Source: Virgibacillus sp. MSJ-26
GTDB taxonomy: Bacteria > Bacillota > Bacilli > Bacillales > Amphibacillaceae
Direction: 5' to 3'
NCBI RefSeq assembly: GCF_018918075.1
Contig: NZ_JAHLPW010000006.1
Span: 145,389 to 209,388 of the forward strand
DNA length: 64,000 nt
Below the pieces are notes generated by a model. That model saw only the letters and a program-made list of their open reading frames with translations, did no database searches and was not told the origin of the DNA. The translations under genes were made by a program, and so were the position numbers. This document shows positions 63,987-64,000 of the stretch, piece by piece (positions within the stretch are counted from its first letter, which is position 1; each line of letters starts with the position of its first letter).

Positions 63987-64000
63987 TTGGCCAAGTCAAA
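63987..64000 (+). CDS. Start of a plus-strand gene, only four codons in the window
   Basis: A TTG at 63987 lies eight bases after GGGAGG (63973-63978) and reads TTG GCC AAG TCA. Only M-A-K-S is visible, too little to name the product. It is transcribed away from fla/che. It is the only plus-strand gene seen in the window. Confidence 0.55.

Noticed and set aside
1..64000. CRISPR arrays, prophage, insertion sequences, tRNA or rRNA genes
   Set aside because: No direct-repeat array, transposase, integrase or tRNA-like fold was noticed; the exact 16S tail complement at 746-758 is an SD, not a rRNA fragment.

Overview
The window is a low-GC Firmicute chromosome segment from the spore-forming, flagellated Bacillaceae. 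Gene order and protein sequences follow the Bacillus subtilis stretch from flgB through fla/che, rpsB, polC, nusA-infB, pnp, spoVF and dap to spoIIIE and ymfC almost gene for gene. Spore genes (dpaAB, spoIIIE), the FliY/CheC/CheD chemotaxis set and SwrB/SwrD support this. Protein sequence character suggests the Oceanobacillus/Virgibacillus group, but that genus-level guess is inference. Nearly every gene lies on the minus strand, so transcription runs from high to low coordinates. Only the first 14 bases of one gene, at the right edge, are on the plus strand.

In transcription order, 63.6-34.3 kb is the fla/che operon. It holds the basal body and export genes (flgB, flgC, fliEFGHIJ, ylxF, fliK, flgD, a TIGR02530-type gene, the flgE/flgG hook gene, swrD, fliL), then the switch and export gate (fliM, fliY, cheY, fliZ/O, fliPQR, flhB, flhA, flhF, flhG). 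Chemotaxis genes (cheB, cheA, cheW, cheC, cheD) and sigD follow. After sigD comes a DUF342/FapA-like gene, a small acidic gene and swrB.

From 34.2 to 23.0 kb lie rpsB, tsf, pyrH and frr, then uppS, cdsA and rseP, then polC. Strong intrinsic terminators or attenuators separate several of these. dxr and proS, which normally sit between cdsA and polC, are missing. From 22.8 to 12 kb are the rimP-nusA-ylxR-ylxQ-infB-ylxP-rbfA-truB-ribF operon, rpsO, pnp and an ylxY deacetylase-like gene. From 11.8 to 4.2 kb are mlpA, ymxH, dpaA-dpaB (dipicolinate synthase, with a SigmaK-like promoter), asd, dapG, dapA, tepA and ylzJ. rnjB, often next to dapA/tepA, is absent. The left end has spoIIIE, a GntR-family regulator (ymfC) with a palindrome over its own -35, and the 5' part of a BMP-family lipoprotein gene, probably the first gene of a nucleoside ABC transporter.

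The genes are ordinary core functions and I found no new defence or biosynthetic system. The parts worth a second look are non-coding or positional: a structured dispersed repeat with one full copy inside the fla/che operon and one half copy upstream of polC; synteny losses (dxr, proS, rnjB, codY); a perfect anti-SD complement presented in a predicted hairpin loop before the lipoprotein gene; and an unidentified leader with a long terminator hairpin before the plus-strand gene at the right edge. Many starts were moved inward to match a Shine-Dalgarno (SD) site; several are TTG or GTG (lipoprotein, dapG, pnp, truB, rseP, fliM, flgD, fliL).
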